Positions 6,541-7,491 of a stretch of DNA of 7,491 nt are shown here, piece by piece. Below the pieces are notes generated by a model. The model was not told the origin of the DNA and ran no database searches. It saw only the letters and a program-made list of their open reading frames with translations. The DNA is taken from contig WRFK01000071.1 of the NCBI GenBank assembly GCA_009778835.1, positions 1 to 7,491 of the forward strand. The letters run 5' to 3'. A program made the position numbers and the translations under genes. Each line of letters opens with the position of its first letter. Position 1 is the stretch's first letter. Source of the DNA: Spirochaetaceae bacterium (GTDB lineage Bacteria > Spirochaetota > Spirochaetia > CADAEX01).

Positions 6541-6877
6541 CTAACAAATCATTGTCAATGCCCAGAGCGATTGATAGTGCTTGACTTAGTTCAACAACTT
6601 TTTCTTCTGAGAGTGAGCCGATATAATTGGTTAAGCGTGATTTTAATATGCTGATTAATTCATCACATCGTATTGCGCTATGATGTTTTAGACCTTCTTC
6701 TTTGCCAACAGGAACTTGAGTGCTTAAACCTTCATAATTGGTATAAACCGGAGCGCAGATAAGAGTTGAATAGGCGCTGTCGATAAGCTCCTGTCTTGAG
6801 ACAATGACATACACTCTTTGTTTTTTTCTATCTCTCTTTGAACCTAAAGAAATAAGATAAAGTTCTCCGCGTTTCAT
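6524..6877 (-). CDS. MazF/PemK-family toxin (putative mRNA interferase)
   Basis: Probably an endoribonuclease that cleaves mRNA when freed from its antitoxin. The 117-residue product has the family layout: the first strand KRGELYLISL at 2-11, the RVYVIVS strand at 21-27, LICAPVYTN at 39-47, the VPVGKEEGL region at 56-63, IRCDEL at 69-74, KSRLTNYIGSLS at 79-90 and the C-terminal helix. R21 and T46 sit where the catalytic Arg and Thr of MazF lie (R25 and T48 in the B. subtilis enzyme), by eye. The loop before R21 is unusual: the common G-x-E-Q-G-x-R-P pattern is replaced by a basic KRDRKKQRV. The ATG overlaps the antitoxin stop as ATGA, with AGG at 6885-6887 as ribosome site, so translation is coupled. 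The 3' end overlaps the opposing binding-protein gene by 17 bases. Cleavage specificity cannot be read from sequence. Confidence 0.85.
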   Translation of the reverse strand: MKRGELYLISLGSKRDRKKQRVYVIVSRQELIDSAYSTLICAPVYTNYEGLSTQVPVGKEEGLKHHSAIRCDELISILKSRLTNYIGSLSEEKVVELSQALSIALGIDNDLLAIQDA

Positions 6878-7107
6878 CCTATTGCCTGAAATTTAAGATT
6901 TTCTTCTGCTTCTTTGTTAAAGCGCTTTGCATTGGCATTTATTATCTCTATATCGCGTTGTCCCCGTTTTTGTCTTTTTAGTTCATTTATATAATGGATC
7001 AGAGCTCTTTCAATAAATTCAGAAGTACTTATCTCTTTGTTAAAAAAATCAAGCTCTTTTAACAGAGATTTGGATATAGAAACAGATTTTTTTGTTTTTG
7101 TTATCAT
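6874..7107 (-). CDS. Ribbon-helix-helix antitoxin paired with the MazF-like toxin
   Basis: The 77-residue protein looks like a ribbon-helix-helix antitoxin. The DNA-binding strand is KSVSIS (7-12), helix one about 13-24, the turn STS (27-29) and helix two about 29-46. A charged C-terminal tail, about 47-77, would wrap and neutralise the toxin. Such dimers bind their own promoter, and a fitting tandem repeat lies at 7106-7124. It is the first gene of the pair and overlaps the toxin start by four bases. The ATG at 7107 is the only usable start: an in-frame TAG lies four codons upstream, no other start codon intervenes, and there is no later Met. No Shine-Dalgarno sequence precedes it, and the promoter prediction puts the mRNA start on this ATG, so it is probably translated leaderless. 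The fold call is by pattern only, but the pairing with the toxin is strong support. Confidence 0.82.
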   Translation of the reverse strand: MITKTKKSVSISKSLLKELDFFNKEISTSEFIERALIHYINELKRQKRGQRDIEIINANAKRFNKEAEENLKFQAIG

Positions 7108-7124
7108 ACTACTAAAATACTACT
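7106..7124 (-). promoter_or_regulatory. Tandem repeat, candidate antitoxin operator
   Basis: AGTAGTAT occurs twice in direct orientation on the minus strand (7124-7117 and 7113-7106), separated by TTT, giving an 11-bp period, about one helical turn. The pair covers the -10 element and the first bases of the antitoxin ATG. Ribbon-helix-helix repressors commonly bind such short tandem sites cooperatively, which would block the promoter. Confidence 0.55.
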
Positions 7125-7142
7125 TTTTACTTGCTCTGTCAA
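7114..7142 (-). promoter_or_regulatory. Sigma70-type promoter of the toxin-antitoxin operon
   Basis: On the minus strand, a perfect TTGACA (7142-7137), a 17-base spacer, then TATTTT (7119-7114), four of six for the -10. Counting seven bases on, the start falls at 7107, which is the A of the antitoxin ATG. Confidence 0.7.
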
Positions 7143-7143
7143 G

Positions 7144-7153
7144 AATACGTATT
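7144..7153. repeat. 10-bp perfect palindrome upstream of the toxin-antitoxin -35
   Basis: AATACGTATT is a perfect inverted repeat that ends one base from the -35 box of the antitoxin promoter. It could be a second operator or activator site. Its AT-rich arms make chance possible. Confidence 0.3.
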
Positions 7154-7163
7154 TTTATTTATT

Positions 7164-7186
7164 GCGAAGAGTAACAGCGAAAAGTA
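7164..7186. repeat. Imperfect direct repeat in the antitoxin-ABC gap
   Basis: GCGAAGAGTA (7164-7173) and GCGAAAAGTA (7177-7186) match at nine of ten positions with a 13-bp period. They lie upstream of the toxin-antitoxin promoter and downstream of the ABC gene stop. Function unknown. Confidence 0.3.
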
Positions 7187-7211
7187 TTGCCTTGATTCAA
7201 AATATTCGTGA

Positions 7212-7230
7212 AGTAATGAAAATCATTTTA
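7212..7230. promoter_or_regulatory. Fur-box-like sequence
   Basis: The 19 bases match the classic Fur consensus (GATAATGATAATCATTATC) at 14 positions, with a central AATGA-AAA-TCATT inverted repeat. The site lies 31 bases past the ABC gene stop and about 105 bases upstream of the antitoxin start, so it is not an obvious promoter operator for either transport gene. Chance is plausible in this AT-rich gap. Confidence 0.25.
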
Positions 7231-7261
7231 TAGAAGTAGGTAATTTTATTTTTAAATTTTT

Positions 7262-7491
7262 TCAAGAGAGCGTGATTTTAAAAATATTTTCTATAACTTT
7301 ACAAAGCTTTTCCGGTGTTCCTGCATGAATATTTCCATCTATGTCAATGATCCACAATTCATTGGAGTAATTAAGCGCAAAGTCAATATCATGAGTTGTA
7401 ATCATAATTGTTTTATTTTTTGAAATATCTGCAATAAGTTTTGATAACTCAATTTTAGACGGAAGATCAAGAAAGGCAGATGGTTCATCAA
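7262..7491 (-). CDS. ABC-transporter ATP-binding protein, iron-siderophore/cobalamin class, C-terminal part only
   Basis: The gene enters from the right edge and ends at TGA 7264-7262; 75 residues are visible. They begin inside Walker B (the Asp-Glu of L-DEP), continue through S-A-F-L-D-L-P (D-loop) and reach the H-switch in TTHD about 30 residues later. The LDLP-then-THD pattern with a following LW is typical of the FecE/BtuD/HmuV ATPases that power ferric-siderophore, heme or cobalamin import. Walker A and the signature motif are outside the window. It would sit on the cytoplasmic face and power import, plausibly with the binding lipoprotein at 5386-6540, although that gene is on the other strand and a toxin-antitoxin pair lies between. 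The permease gene is not seen and may lie upstream, beyond 7491. No clear terminator follows the stop. Confidence 0.85.
   Translation of the reverse strand, partial: DEPSAFLDLPSKIELSKLIADISKNKTIMITTHDIDFALNYSNELWIIDIDGNIHAGTPEKLCKVIENIFKITLS

Noticed and set aside
6524..7107. Horizontal acquisition of the toxin-antitoxin pair judged by base composition
   Set aside because: Hand-counted 60-base lines of the toxin gene (38-42% G+C) are richer than two lines from the binding-protein gene (22-30%), but a panB line is also 42%, so composition does not separate it.
7200..7261. Intrinsic terminator after the ABC ATPase gene
   Set aside because: The only stem (AATGA-AAA-TCATT) is five AT-rich pairs and is not followed by a T-run on the minus strand.

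Overview
The window is AT-rich, densely packed bacterial DNA with short or overlapping gene junctions. A lipoprotein-type signal peptide (lipobox Cys), a siderophore/cobalamin-type ABC importer, a class II dihydroorotase and the CoaB-PanB-FolD genes point to a bacterium, probably diderm. The phylum cannot be named from this sequence. Two genes have a cross-domain look: the CoaB domain resembles archaeal CoaB, and the CDP-alcohol phosphotransferase resembles eukaryotic choline/ethanolamine phosphotransferases.

Left block, plus strand (1-2467): the 3' part of coaBC, then panB and folD, with gaps of 17 and 31 bases. This is a coherent one-carbon/coenzyme A operon. PanB consumes 5,10-methylene-tetrahydrofolate, FolD interconverts that cofactor, and CoaBC acts later in the same pathway.

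Middle block, minus strand (5095 down to 2434): a eukaryote-like CDP-alcohol phosphotransferase, pyrC (dihydroorotase) and a YkgJ-type cysteine-cluster protein. They probably share one transcript from a recognisable promoter at 5157-5185. The 3' end of the cysteine-cluster gene overlaps folD by 34 bases. Its 5' end looks wrong: the conserved reading frame continues upstream of the only ordinary start codon, and a one-base change in a homopolymer would join it to an ATG that overlaps the pyrC stop.

Right block (5386-7491): a substrate-binding lipoprotein on the plus strand, and the C-terminal end of an ABC-transporter ATPase of the same transport class on the minus strand, running in from the right edge. 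Between them lies a minus-strand toxin-antitoxin pair: a ribbon-helix-helix antitoxin followed by a MazF/PemK-like toxin with an ATGA overlap. The toxin 3' end overlaps the lipoprotein 3' end by 17 bases. The antitoxin has a strong sigma70-like promoter whose predicted start point falls on the A of its ATG, implying a leaderless mRNA. An 8-bp tandem repeat with an 11-bp period covers the -10 element and the start codon and is a good operator candidate.

No tRNA, rRNA, CRISPR array, insertion sequence or convincing intrinsic terminator was seen. The window is mostly housekeeping. The points most worth checking are the leaderless antitoxin with its tandem operator, the eukaryote-like phosphotransferase, the archaeal-like CoaB and the disturbed 5' end of the YkgJ-type gene.
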